A stretch of 46,851 nucleotides of DNA, from positions 26,815 to 73,665 of the forward strand of contig NZ_JAFA01000040.1 of assembly GCF_000519185.1 (NCBI RefSeq), read 5' to 3'. The translations under genes were made by a program, and so were the position numbers. The number at the start of each line of letters is the position of its first letter. Position 1 is the stretch's first letter. The DNA comes from Paraburkholderia nodosa DSM 21604 (GTDB taxonomy: Bacteria > Pseudomonadota > Gammaproteobacteria > Burkholderiales > Burkholderiaceae). The notes beneath the pieces were generated by a model. It was not told where the DNA came from and searched no databases. It saw only the letters and a list, made by a program, of their open reading frames with translations. This document shows positions 8,090-16,050 of the stretch, piece after piece.

Positions 8090-8917
8090 TTAGCCGCGAT
8101 ATTGGCCAGGCGTCGCGGCAACGAACTGGCGGAACGCGCGCTGCAGATGCGCTTGATCGGCGAAACCCGCCTGCGCCGCGACATCTGCAATGGCGTGCCC
8201 GCGACGCAGTTGCGCGCGGCTGAACTCGATCCGGCGGTTCACGACATACGCGTGCGGCGTCATGCCGTATTGCTCGCGAAACGCGCGTATCAGGTACGAG
8301 GGCGAAAGATCGGCGGCGGCGCAGATCTCTTCGAGCTTGAGCGCGCGCGTGTAGTTGCCGTCGATGAATTCTGCTGCGCGCGCGAGACGCTCGTTCGGTT
8401 CGCGTACGCTGACCGGCGCAGGATTCAGTGACTGCTGGAGCCTGGAGAAATAAGCGACGACGGCGCATTCCTTGCGCAACGCCGACTCATTCGTATCGAC
8501 GAGCAACGCGTAAAGCGCGTTGAGCCCATCGAACAATTCACGCTCCCAGCTCAAGGTCTGGTCGAACGGGCGAAAGCCCTCGTGGGCTCCGAAGCCCAGG
8601 TCGTGTTGCAGATTCGCGAGCCACGCCGTGTCGAGATAGAACATGCGGTAGGCCCAGGGCTCGTCCGCGGCCGGGTTGCATGCATGCACGACTTCCGGAT
8701 TGATGACCACCACCGCGCCCGCGCTGATATACGAGAGCGTGCTCCCGTTCAGGTAGGTGCTGCGCCCGCCCGTGACCGCGCCGATCGAGAACGTGCTGTG
8801 TGCGTGACGGCCGTAGCGTACTTTGCGGCCGTCGGCGATTGCGCGGACTTCGATGAACGGCAGCTGTGCGTCACGCCAGAAGTAGGGTTGTGCGTCGGAC
8901 GTCGTGGCTTGCGGCAT
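8090..8917 (-). CDS. AraC-family transcriptional regulator
   Basis: A 275-residue regulator with an N-terminal cupin-type effector domain (YGRHAHSTFSIGAVTGG, then a VVVINPEVVHACNP stretch) and a C-terminal AraC double helix-turn-helix (about residues 175-275, with LEEICAAADLSPSYLIRAFREQYGMTPHAYV). The ATG at 8917 follows a GAGG ribosome site. It is convergent with the LysE-type exporter, a pairing seen often in proteobacteria, so it probably senses an amino acid or metabolite and controls export; that link is an inference. Confidence 0.85.
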   Translation of the reverse strand: MPQATTSDAQPYFWRDAQLPFIEVRAIADGRKVRYGRHAHSTFSIGAVTGGRSTYLNGSTLSYISAGAVVVINPEVVHACNPAADEPWAYRMFYLDTAWLANLQHDLGFGAHEGFRPFDQTLSWERELFDGLNALYALLVDTNESALRKECAVVAYFSRLQQSLNPAPVSVREPNERLARAAEFIDGNYTRALKLEEICAAADLSPSYLIRAFREQYGMTPHAYVVNRRIEFSRAQLRRGHAIADVAAQAGFADQAHLQRAFRQFVAATPGQYRG

Positions 8918-9054
8918 GGGAGACCTCGGAGTGATGCTGCGCGCATGAAGCGACACAGGTGGTCCATATTAGCGCAACGCGAGCAGGCAGGGGGGACGTG
9001 ATAGGCTTGTTCGCATCGCGCGGGTCAATCCCTTTCCATTGCCAGGCACTGCAC

Positions 9055-9606
9055 ATGAACGAAATGAAGCCAACGAATGCGACGAATGCAACGATTCGCC
9101 CGTTGACCGAGCAGGACGCCGAGGCGTTTCACGCCATGCGTTTGTACGCGACCGAAAATTATCCCGCCGGTATCGTCCCGACCTATGAAGAGGAATCGAA
9201 GCGCACGCCCGAAGAAAGCCGGGCCCGGGTACGCGCCACCGGGAACCAGGTCGTATTCGGCGCATTCGTGGGCGACACGCTCGTCGGCATCACCGGCCTC
9301 ATGCGCGAGCCGCGCCGCAAGCTCGCACACAAGGGGCTCATTTGGGGCGTCTTTGTCGATCCTGCATGGCGAGGCGCCGGCATTGCAAGGCAATTGATGG
9401 AGGGTGCAATCGCTCACGCCCGCGCGCTAGGCTTGCTCCAGGTGCAACTGGTGGTGAGCGTGCTGAACCCCCGCGCCCAGGCGCTCTACCGCTCGTGCGG
9501 GTTCGTGCGCTACGGGGTCGAGCCCCGCGGCCTGTGCATCGACGGCGAGTACGCCGACGACGAACTCATGGTGCGCTTTCTCGACGACCCCGCCGTGCCC
9601 GACTGA
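9055..9606 (+). CDS. GNAT-family N-acetyltransferase
   Basis: A 183-residue single-domain GNAT acyltransferase. The acetyl-CoA-binding motif A is clear (IWGVFVDPAWRGAGIARQLM: V-x-P-x-x-R-G-x-G-I-A/G), followed by the motif B helix and LNPRAQALYRSCGF near the C terminus. The first ATG (9055) is used; another Met three codons later is possible. It stands alone between the AraC gene and the kinase operon. The acceptor substrate is unknown. Confidence 0.82.
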   Translation: MNEMKPTNATNATIRPLTEQDAEAFHAMRLYATENYPAGIVPTYEEESKRTPEESRARVRATGNQVVFGAFVGDTLVGITGLMREPRRKLAHKGLIWGVFVDPAWRGAGIARQLMEGAIAHARALGLLQVQLVVSVLNPRAQALYRSCGFVRYGVEPRGLCIDGEYADDELMVRFLDDPAVPD

Positions 9607-9808
9607 GCGGCACGCCGTCGCCGGTCAGTGCGCAACGGACCGCGAACGTCAAGTGTGGTGTAACGCACAGTGCGCTCGGGCGAATTGTGCATGGTCATCA
9701 TTTCGTCATACCTGAACGTCGATAATCCATCGCGAATAAATTGGCCAACGTGTCCCGAGCCGCGCAACCATAGCGCGGCCGGCGTGACGAAGGCCCGGGG
9801 ATTTCGAC

Positions 9809-12178
9809 ATGACCATTCGTCACCGCATCACGCTACTCATCGTCCTGATGTTCGTCGCGCTGTCCGCCATCGGCGGCTACGCGGCCTGGCAGGCCCGCCG
9901 CAGCGCCACCGACGTCCGCCAGGTTACCCAGGGCGTCGTGCCGAGCGCGCTCGCTTCATCCGACCTCGTGTCGCTCGTGAAAGACGTGCAGCTCGCGACC
10001 ATGACGCTCGTCTACGCACCCGACGCCACGGTCGCGTCGCTCGCGCAAAACGAACTGAAGGACAAGGAAGCCGCGTTGCGCGCCGCGCTCGACGTGCAGC
10101 GCAAGGCAGCAGCTAGCCACGCGCAGGAAGGTCTTGTTTCGCAGGCGCAGGAAAGCCTCGCGAACTACTTCTCCGCGATCGACGACACCGCGAAGATGAA
10201 GGCGAGCGGCAAGAACGAACTCGCGCAGGCCTATCTCTTCGCGAACGTCGCGCAGTACCGCGACGAACTCGAAGGCATCGTCACGACGATGCGCGTGGAA
10301 AAGAACCGCCAGAAGGACGACGCAATCCGCACCCTCAACGGCACGCTCGACACCACGACGAGCGCGATTGCAGGCGTGACGGGCGGCGCGGTGCTGTTGC
10401 TCACGCTCATCGGCGCGCTGCTCTACCGCCAGATCACGCGGCCGCTCTCGCGCATGCAGGCCATGATGAGCGAGATCGCGTCGAGCCAGGACTTCACACG
10501 CCGCGTGCCCGTGGCCAGCATGGACGAAATCGGTCATTCGATCGTCGCGTTCAACGGCATGATCGAGAAGATCCAGCACAGCTCCGCGCAGCTCAAGCGC
10601 AAGACCGCCGACATTCAGGCGATGCTGCAGAACATGCAGCAGGGCATTCTCACGGTGGTGGAAGGCGCGACGATCCACAACGAATATTCGGCGTATCTAG
10701 AGGCAATCTTCGAAACGAACGAGATTGCGGGCCGTTCGCTCATGGACCTCGTGTTCTCGCACACGGATCTCGACGCCGACACCCTCGCGCAAATCGACGC
10801 CGCCGTGCACGCGTGCCTTGGCGAAGACGACGTGAACTTCGCCTTCAATCAACATCTGCTCGTGAATGAAATCACGCGCACGCTGCCCGATGGCCGCGCG
10901 AAGGTGCTCGACCTGAGCTGGTCGGCGATCACCGACGAAAACGACGTGGTCGTGCGCCTCATGCTGTGCGTGCGCGACGTGACGGAGCTGCGCGAACTCG
11001 CGGCTGAAGCGGGCGAGCAGAAGCGTCGCCTCGAAATGATCGGCGAAATCCTCGCGGTGAGCGAAGAGAAGTTCCAGCATTTCGTCGAAAGCTCGGCGGG
11101 CTTCATTCACGAGAACGAGCACATCATTCGCCAGCACGACTGCGCGGACACGAGCGCGATTGCCGCGCTGTTCCGCAACATGCATACGATCAAGGGCAAT
11201 GCGCGTACGTACAGCCTGCAGCATCTCACGGGCGTGGTGCACGAAGTCGAGCAGCGCTACGACGCATTGCGCCGCGAAGACACGAGCCACACGTGGGACC
11301 AGCAGGCGCTCATCGACGATCTGGAGCGTGTGAAGACGGCGCTCGAGCACTATTCGAGCATCAACGAAGTGAGCCTCGGGCGCGGCCCGCGGGCGGCCGG
11401 CGCGCAGAACGGCGCGGCGAGCCTCACCGTCACGCGCGAAGCGATCGAAGAGACGCTGCGCATCGTCGATCGCACCGACGACAACGACCTGCCCGCACTG
11501 CGCGCGATGCGCGCCGAACTGCGCGCTACGCTGCGCGCCATCGGCACCGAGCGCGTGGCCGATGCGCTTGCGGGCGTGACCGGTTCGCTGCCCTCGCTCG
11601 CCCAGGAACTCGGCAAGGTCGAACCGGTGGTGCGGATCGCGGACAACGGCTATCGCCTGCGCAGCGAGGCTGCCGGCACGGTGAAGAACGTGTTCATGCA
11701 CCTGCTGCGCAACTCGCTCGACCACGGCATTGAAATGCCGGCGCAACGCCGCGCAATCGGCAAGGACGAGTCGGGTCATATCGACATCGACGTGAATGTG
11801 CACAACGGTGCGCTGCAACTGACGCTCGCCGACGACGGCCGCGGCCTCGCGCTCGCGCGCATTCGCGGCATTGCGGTGGAGCGCGGCTGGCTGCAAGCGG
11901 ATGAAGCGGTGAGCGACGACGTGATCGCGGCGTTCATTTTCCGCCCCGGTTTTTCGACCGCGGCGAGCGTGACCGAAGTCTCGGGCCGCGGCGTGGGCAT
12001 GGACGCGGTACGTGATTTCCTCGAGCGCGAGGGCGGCGCAATCGAACTACGTTTCACCGATGACCGCCAGGGCGCCGATTACCGGCATTTCCAGACCGTC
12101 GTGCGTTTGCCGCAGCAGTGGGCCGTAAAAGTGGCGGATGCAACGCAGGCAAAGCAAGAAGAAGCGCTGGCGGGCTAG
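9809..12178 (+). CDS. Membrane CheA-like histidine kinase (4HB-HAMP-PAS-Hpt-ATPase)
   Basis: A 789-residue membrane kinase. TM1 (about 7-26) and TM2 (about 188-206) enclose a helical periplasmic domain like the four-helix-bundle sensors of chemoreceptors. A HAMP domain (about 207-260) and a PAS-like domain (about 267-385) follow, then an Hpt domain with the phospho-accepting His459 in NMHTIKGNART, and a CheA-type ATPase with N box (Asn635 in HLLRNSLDHGIE), G1 box LADDGRGL and G2 region SGRGVGMDAV. The chain stops right after the ATPase: the CheW-like P5 domain of true CheA is missing, and no cheW is nearby. So it looks like a chemoreceptor front fused to a CheA core. It is the first gene of a five-gene cluster with an MCP-tip protein, two CheX-like proteins and CheY, the likely phosphoryl acceptor. 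I do not recognise a characterised orthologue. Confidence 0.85.
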   Translation: MTIRHRITLLIVLMFVALSAIGGYAAWQARRSATDVRQVTQGVVPSALASSDLVSLVKDVQLATMTLVYAPDATVASLAQNELKDKEAALRAALDVQRKAAASHAQEGLVSQAQESLANYFSAIDDTAKMKASGKNELAQAYLFANVAQYRDELEGIVTTMRVEKNRQKDDAIRTLNGTLDTTTSAIAGVTGGAVLLLTLIGALLYRQITRPLSRMQAMMSEIASSQDFTRRVPVASMDEIGHSIVAFNGMIEKIQHSSAQLKRKTADIQAMLQNMQQGILTVVEGATIHNEYSAYLEAIFETNEIAGRSLMDLVFSHTDLDADTLAQIDAAVHACLGEDDVNFAFNQHLLVNEITRTLPDGRAKVLDLSWSAITDENDVVVRLMLCVRDVTELRELAAEAGEQKRRLEMIGEILAVSEEKFQHFVESSAGFIHENEHIIRQHDCADTSAIAALFRNMHTIKGNARTYSLQHLTGVVHEVEQRYDALRREDTSHTWDQQALIDDLERVKTALEHYSSINEVSLGRGPRAAGAQNGAASLTVTREAIEETLRIVDRTDDNDLPALRAMRAELRATLRAIGTERVADALAGVTGSLPSLAQELGKVEPVVRIADNGYRLRSEAAGTVKNVFMHLLRNSLDHGIEMPAQRRAIGKDESGHIDIDVNVHNGALQLTLADDGRGLALARIRGIAVERGWLQADEAVSDDVIAAFIFRPGFSTAASVTEVSGRGVGMDAVRDFLEREGGAIELRFTDDRQGADYRHFQTVVRLPQQWAVKVADATQAKQEEALAG

Positions 12179-12196
12179 CGCATCGCGGGGGTTGCA

Positions 12197-12943
12197 GTGG
12201 TCTTACCGTATTTGATCGAAGGCGCGGCGCTCGTCGCCCTGGCAGCCGGCGTGGCCGTCGCGTGGGGCAAGCGTACGCAAACGCAGGCACGTGAGGCCGC
12301 GCGCGCGCAGGACGCCGCGCACGCGGCCGCGCTCGCACAGGCTCAAGCGCACTACACGGCGCAGCAGGAAGATGCCGCGCGCGAGCACGAGGCGCTGGCT
12401 GCGCAGATCGAGTCGCTGCGCGCGGAACTCGCGCAGCGCAGGTCCGTGGCCGACGCACTCGAAGCGGCGCTCGCCGGCGAGCGGTCGCAGCGTGACGACG
12501 CCATGCAGCACGCGGCGCGTATCGCGAGCGAGGCCTCGCGCCTGAAGCTCATGTCGTCGACGTTCGAGCGCTGGCACGAGCAGATGATTTCGCTGATGGC
12601 GCAGAACAACGACATGCACAAGAAGAACCAGGAGCTGTCGTCGATCGTGAGCCATGTGCTGATCGTCTCGCTCAATGCTTCGATCGAAGCGGCACGCGCG
12701 GGCGCGGCCGGCCGCGGCTTCTCGATCGTGGCGGGCGAAGTGCGCTCGCTCGCCACGCGTTCGCAGGACCTTTCGAAGAGCTATCGTGACAGCCTGAACC
12801 GCAACGACCTCATCACGGCGGCGACGTTCCAGGACATTCAGGCGGGCGGCAAGATGATCGCGGCGACGCTGGCGAGCGTGGAAGCGTCGTCGCAGCAGCT
12901 GCATCACCAGCTCGAAGCGACGCGTGCCGGGGCGCACGCATGA
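12197..12943 (+). CDS. Membrane-anchored coiled coil with a short MCP signalling tip
   Basis: A 248-residue protein starting at GTG (GGGG upstream). Residues 4-23 form a TM helix, residues about 30-120 an Ala/Gln/Glu-rich coiled coil, and residues about 145-215 an MCP cytoplasmic hairpin tip (SLNASIEAARAGAAGRGFSI, then AGEVRSLATRSQDL). Unlike true chemoreceptors it has no sensor domain, no HAMP, no recognisable methylation helices and no C-terminal CheR-binding peptide, and the usual QTNLLALN segment reads as VLIVSLN. It overlaps the next gene by 4 nt and follows the kinase gene by 18 nt. It may scaffold or regulate the upstream kinase; that role is inferred. Confidence 0.75.
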   Translation: MVLPYLIEGAALVALAAGVAVAWGKRTQTQAREAARAQDAAHAAALAQAQAHYTAQQEDAAREHEALAAQIESLRAELAQRRSVADALEAALAGERSQRDDAMQHAARIASEASRLKLMSSTFERWHEQMISLMAQNNDMHKKNQELSSIVSHVLIVSLNASIEAARAGAAGRGFSIVAGEVRSLATRSQDLSKSYRDSLNRNDLITAATFQDIQAGGKMIAATLASVEASSQQLHHQLEATRAGAHA

Positions 12944-13473
12944 TCGGCACGCACGCGAAGGACAGCATCGAGCGGATTTTTCTCGCGGCGGCGCGCATGC
13001 GTCTCGTGACCGACGCGCAGCACAGCTGCGAGATCGAGCCTCGTGCGGGCGAGGCGCCCCAGGGCGAGCATCTGGTCGTGCTGACGATTTCGTCGATGCA
13101 GTTTCGCCTGCTGTTGCTCCTGCACTTCGAAGATGACGAGCGTACGCAGCGCTACTACGTGGGCGACGCCTCGCGCGCGCTCACCGAATGCTTCATGGAG
13201 TTCTGCAACCTGTGCTGCGGGGCCATGAACCAGCAACTGGTCGAGCATTTCCCCGACCTCGGCATGTCCACGCCCTATGCGCTCAGCAGTGGATGCCTGC
13301 CGTATCTGCGCGAACTGAAGCCGGATTACGTGCAGTCGTATGCGCTCACGATCGATCATGACGTCCGGCTCGGCGCCACGCTGTGCATCTGCACGCAAGC
13401 GCCGCTCGATTTCGTGGCGAGCACCGCCGCGGTCGAGGTGCACGACAGCGCGGGCGAACTCGAATTGTTTTGA
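12940..13473 (+). CDS. CheX/CheC-like protein with C-terminal GELELF peptide
   Basis: A 177-residue soluble protein. The helix FMEFCNLCCGAMNQQL (85-100) has the E-x-x-N pattern (Glu87, Asn90) that CheC/CheX phosphatases use to remove phosphate from CheY, followed by a Gly and a Pro-containing strand as in that fold. The C terminus ends in SAGELELF, a peptide almost repeated at the end of the next protein. Its start overlaps the preceding stop (ATGA). The likely role is dephosphorylation or binding of the CheY encoded two genes downstream; this rests on a motif read by eye, so the family call is moderate. Confidence 0.6.
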   Translation: MIGTHAKDSIERIFLAAARMRLVTDAQHSCEIEPRAGEAPQGEHLVVLTISSMQFRLLLLLHFEDDERTQRYYVGDASRALTECFMEFCNLCCGAMNQQLVEHFPDLGMSTPYALSSGCLPYLRELKPDYVQSYALTIDHDVRLGATLCICTQAPLDFVASTAAVEVHDSAGELELF

Positions 13474-13490
13474 AGGCAGAGAAAGGAAAC

Positions 13491-14477
13491 ATGAACGCGA
13501 ACAAGCCAGTCAGCAAGCTGTTGCTGCTGGAAAGCGATACGGAGCGCGCCGAGGCGATCGCGCAAACCGCAGCCGCACACAATTGCGTGTGCGTGCCGGT
13601 TCGACGCGAAGCACTCTCGGCGGCGCTGAAGACGCATTACGACCTGGGCGGCGTGATGCTGGGCGAGGACTTCGGCGGCTCGCTCGAAGCCGCGGGGGCG
13701 GTGGCCGTCGCGCTGGAAGCGGAGCGCCCCGAACTGCCCGTCGTGCTGCGGCGCGCGGCAAACGAACACGGCGATGCGTTGCCCGAGCCATTGCGCCGCT
13801 TGCCGTGCGCCAGCTGGCACGCAAGCGATCCTCAAACGCTGATCGCGGCGCTCGAAGCGCACGTCTTCTCGCACGACTATCCGGACCCGCTCGTGGACGG
13901 CATCACCGACATGACGCTCGGGCGCCTGCGCGGCCTCTTTGCCGGACTCGAAGTGAGCTGGGACACGCCGAGCATCGTGCGCGACCGAATCATCTTCGGC
14001 GAGGTGTTGACGCTGATTCCGATCGAGACCGCATGGTGCCGCGGCTGGCTTCTCATGCAGACCGAGGAGGCGCCGCTGATCGAGCTGCTGCCGCCGCGCG
14101 CGGGCCGCGACGAAGCGAGCGACTTCCGCGACGTGAACGGCGTGCTCGCCGAACTCACGAATCTCGTGTGGGGGGCGTTCCGTAACCGCTATCTGGGTAA
14201 CGCGCACGCTGCCGACGAGGCGGGTTGGGGCCGCGCGCAGGTGCAGGTGCCGCTGCTCATCAATCATCGGCGGCGCTATCTGTCGTTTGGCTCCGACAAT
14301 CCGCAGTTGTGCATCAAGTACCGGCTCACGTGCCCGAATACGGGCCGCGAAGTGGTGATCGACCAGCGGTTCGTGTTCAGCCTCGGCTGGTCGCGCGAAA
14401 GGTTTGACGAGACGGCCGCGCAGGCCGCCGCTGCCGCCGTTGAAGAGCAGGCCAGCGGCGAACTCGAGTTATTTTGA
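13491..14477 (+). CDS. Degenerate receiver fused to a CheX-like domain, C-terminal GELELF
   Basis: A 328-residue soluble protein. Residues about 8-125 look like a receiver fold (KLLLLESDTERAEAIAQTA) but lack the acidic pair and the clear phospho-Asp of real receivers, so it is probably not phosphorylated. Residues about 130-315 resemble CheX/CheC: the helix LAELTNLVWGAFRNRYL carries E-x-x-N (Glu221, Asn224). The last residues are ASGELELF, matching the end of the preceding protein. A GAAAGGAAAC ribosome site precedes the ATG, 17 nt after the previous stop. It may dock on the kinase or CheY through its pseudo-receiver; function inferred. Confidence 0.62.
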   Translation: MNANKPVSKLLLLESDTERAEAIAQTAAAHNCVCVPVRREALSAALKTHYDLGGVMLGEDFGGSLEAAGAVAVALEAERPELPVVLRRAANEHGDALPEPLRRLPCASWHASDPQTLIAALEAHVFSHDYPDPLVDGITDMTLGRLRGLFAGLEVSWDTPSIVRDRIIFGEVLTLIPIETAWCRGWLLMQTEEAPLIELLPPRAGRDEASDFRDVNGVLAELTNLVWGAFRNRYLGNAHAADEAGWGRAQVQVPLLINHRRRYLSFGSDNPQLCIKYRLTCPNTGREVVIDQRFVFSLGWSRERFDETAAQAAAAAVEEQASGELELF

Positions 14478-14517
14478 TCAAATGCGCGCCCTACGCGGCG
14501 CAACAGAGAGGGACAAC

Positions 14518-14883
14518 ATGGCAAAGATTCTGGTAGTGGACGATTCGAGCACGGTGCGCGACGAAGTGGCCGGCTTTCTGCGCAAGAACGGTCTGGACGT
14601 GGACACGGCCGTGGACGGCAAGGACGGGCTCGCGAAGCTGCGTTCGAACCCCGGCGTGAAGCTCGTGGTGAGCGACGTGAACATGCCGAACATGGACGGC
14701 CTCACGATGGTCGAGAAGATCCGCAGCGAGTTGGCGAACACGGCCGTGAACGTGGTGATGCTGACCACGGAAAGCAGCCCGGCCATGAAGGAGCGTGGCA
14801 AGGCGGCCGGCGTGCGCGGCTGGATCGTGAAGCCTTTCAAGGGCGAAGCCGTGCTGGAAACCTTCCGAAAGCTAGCTAACTGA
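14518..14883 (+). CDS. CheY-like single-domain response regulator
   Basis: A 121-residue stand-alone receiver. The acidic pair Asp8-Asp9, the phospho-acceptor Asp53 (VSDVNMPNMDG), the switch Thr83/Thr84 (MLTTESS) and Lys105 (VKPFKGE) are all present, so it should be phosphorylatable. There is no output domain. It is the last gene of the operon that starts with the CheA-like kinase and is the natural target of that kinase's Hpt His459 and of the two CheX-like proteins. It could also act on a flagellar motor, but no motility gene is in the window. Confidence 0.9.
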   Translation: MAKILVVDDSSTVRDEVAGFLRKNGLDVDTAVDGKDGLAKLRSNPGVKLVVSDVNMPNMDGLTMVEKIRSELANTAVNVVMLTTESSPAMKERGKAAGVRGWIVKPFKGEAVLETFRKLAN

Positions 14884-14994
14884 TTTCTTGCGGCGCTGCA
14901 TTTCACCGCATTACATCCGATGACAGCGGCGGCGCAGCACCACGTGCGCAAAGCCGCGAGTGTTACGGCGTAAAAAAACCCAATAGTTTGCCCA

Positions 14995-15023
14995 TTGTTG
15001 CTGTCTGGTCGCGCTGCTCTAAT
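14995..15023 (+). promoter_or_regulatory. Possible promoter of the phosphotransferase gene
   Basis: TTGTTG (14995-15000), 17 bp, TCTAAT (15018-15023) lies upstream of the ATG at 15056 and gives a short leader of about 26 nt. No terminator hairpin with a T run is visible after the cheY-like gene. Confidence 0.4.
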
Positions 15024-15055
15024 CCGCCGTTCCCTATGCACGGAGCGCGCGGAAT

Positions 15056-16018
15056 ATGGGCGGATTGGAGGCGATCGCAAGCTTGGCTGTTCCGTTGTGG
15101 GCGGAGCGCGCATTAGGCGCGCCGCCACTCGCACTGGAGCGTCAGTGGCTGCTCTCGCAAAGCGGCAATGAAGTGTATCGCGCGCGTATGCCGGACGGCA
15201 GCTCTCGCGTGCTGCGAATCAGCCCGCATGCGCGCGCGTTCGTGCACGCGCGCGCGAATCTCGGCGTGCTGCGCGAACTGGGCATGCCAGTGCAGACTGT
15301 GCTTGCCGAAGGCGTCACGCCCATGGGTGCGGCTTTTATCGTGCTCGACTGGCTGCCCGGGCGCGACCTCTGCTTTGTGTTGCAGGAACTGAGCGACGCG
15401 CAGGCCTCGCGAATTGCAGCGACCGTGACGGATTTCCAGCACCGCGTTGCCGCGCGCGAAGCGCCGGCCGCTGGGGGCTTCGGTTGGGTCTCGCTGTTCG
15501 GCGCGCGCCGCAATCACGCGCGTTGGAGCGATATCTTTGGCGAGCCCGCACCGCGCCATGTTCACGTCGAGATGCGCGACCGCTCCGACGCCACGCCGCT
15601 AGACCGTTGCCGAGGGCGTCTCGGGCTTTTACGTGCGTCGCTGGAAGATTATTTCGCCTTGGTCGAGCCGGTCTGCTTTCTGCATGACTTGACCATCAAG
15701 AATGTACTTATCAAGGATGGCAAACTAAGTGGCTTGATCGATTTCGATTCCGTTTGCTACGGCGACCCGCTGATGGTGCTCGGGATCACACTCGCTCACC
15801 TTGAAGCCGATATCGGCGAGGCGGGGCGGGCCTATGGCAACGCGCTGCTGCAGTGCTGGCAGCCGCAGGGCGCGCAGATGCGCGCGACGGGGTTCTACGC
15901 TTCGCTTTGGGCTACGGGCTTTCTCGCCATCGCGCATGACGCGGGCGACGCCGAGCGCGCTCAGGCGCTCGTGCCGGTCGTCGAGCGGCTCCTTGCGATG
16001 GCCGAAGGAGCCGCTTAG
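15056..16018 (+). CDS. Aminoglycoside phosphotransferase (APH)-fold kinase
   Basis: A 320-residue protein with the APH/choline-kinase fold. The Brenner-type catalytic loop reads FLHDLTIKNVLI (His210, Asp211, Asn216) and the metal-binding segment is LIDFDSV (Asp229, Asp231). The N-lobe (about 30-100) holds the strand RVLRIS with the nucleotide-binding region, and VLDWLPGRDL is the hinge. Such proteins phosphorylate small hydroxyl substrates (homoserine, fructosamine, choline, antibiotics); nothing here fixes the substrate, and calling it a resistance gene is not justified. It stands alone with its own probable promoter. Confidence 0.8.
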   Translation: MGGLEAIASLAVPLWAERALGAPPLALERQWLLSQSGNEVYRARMPDGSSRVLRISPHARAFVHARANLGVLRELGMPVQTVLAEGVTPMGAAFIVLDWLPGRDLCFVLQELSDAQASRIAATVTDFQHRVAAREAPAAGGFGWVSLFGARRNHARWSDIFGEPAPRHVHVEMRDRSDATPLDRCRGRLGLLRASLEDYFALVEPVCFLHDLTIKNVLIKDGKLSGLIDFDSVCYGDPLMVLGITLAHLEADIGEAGRAYGNALLQCWQPQGAQMRATGFYASLWATGFLAIAHDAGDAERAQALVPVVERLLAMAEGAA

Positions 16019-16029
16019 GAGCCGCTTAG
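16008..16029 (+). repeat. 11-bp tandem duplication over the stop codon
   Basis: GGAGCCGCTTA occurs twice head to tail (16008-16018 and 16019-16029). The first copy carries the stop codon of the APH-fold gene, the second is non-coding, so a duplication has left the reading frame intact. Confidence 0.8.
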
Positions 16030-16050
16030 GTGGCACATCGGCGGCGCGCT

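Noticed and set aside
9699..9725. GTCGATAA (9718-9725) as the -10 of a sigma-28 (flagellar) promoter for the kinase operon
   Set aside because: The -10 matches at seven of eight bases, but the -35 position 15 bp upstream reads CATT instead of TAAA, so the evidence for motility control is too thin.
13456..14477. GELELF as a DNA sliding-clamp binding motif (QLxLF-like)
   Set aside because: It superficially resembles the clamp motif, but it lies on CheX-like signalling proteins with no replication context, so a docking peptide within the operon is more reasonable.
15056..16018. Antibiotic-resistance call for the APH-fold gene
   Set aside because: Only general fold motifs are visible; the family includes many housekeeping kinases.
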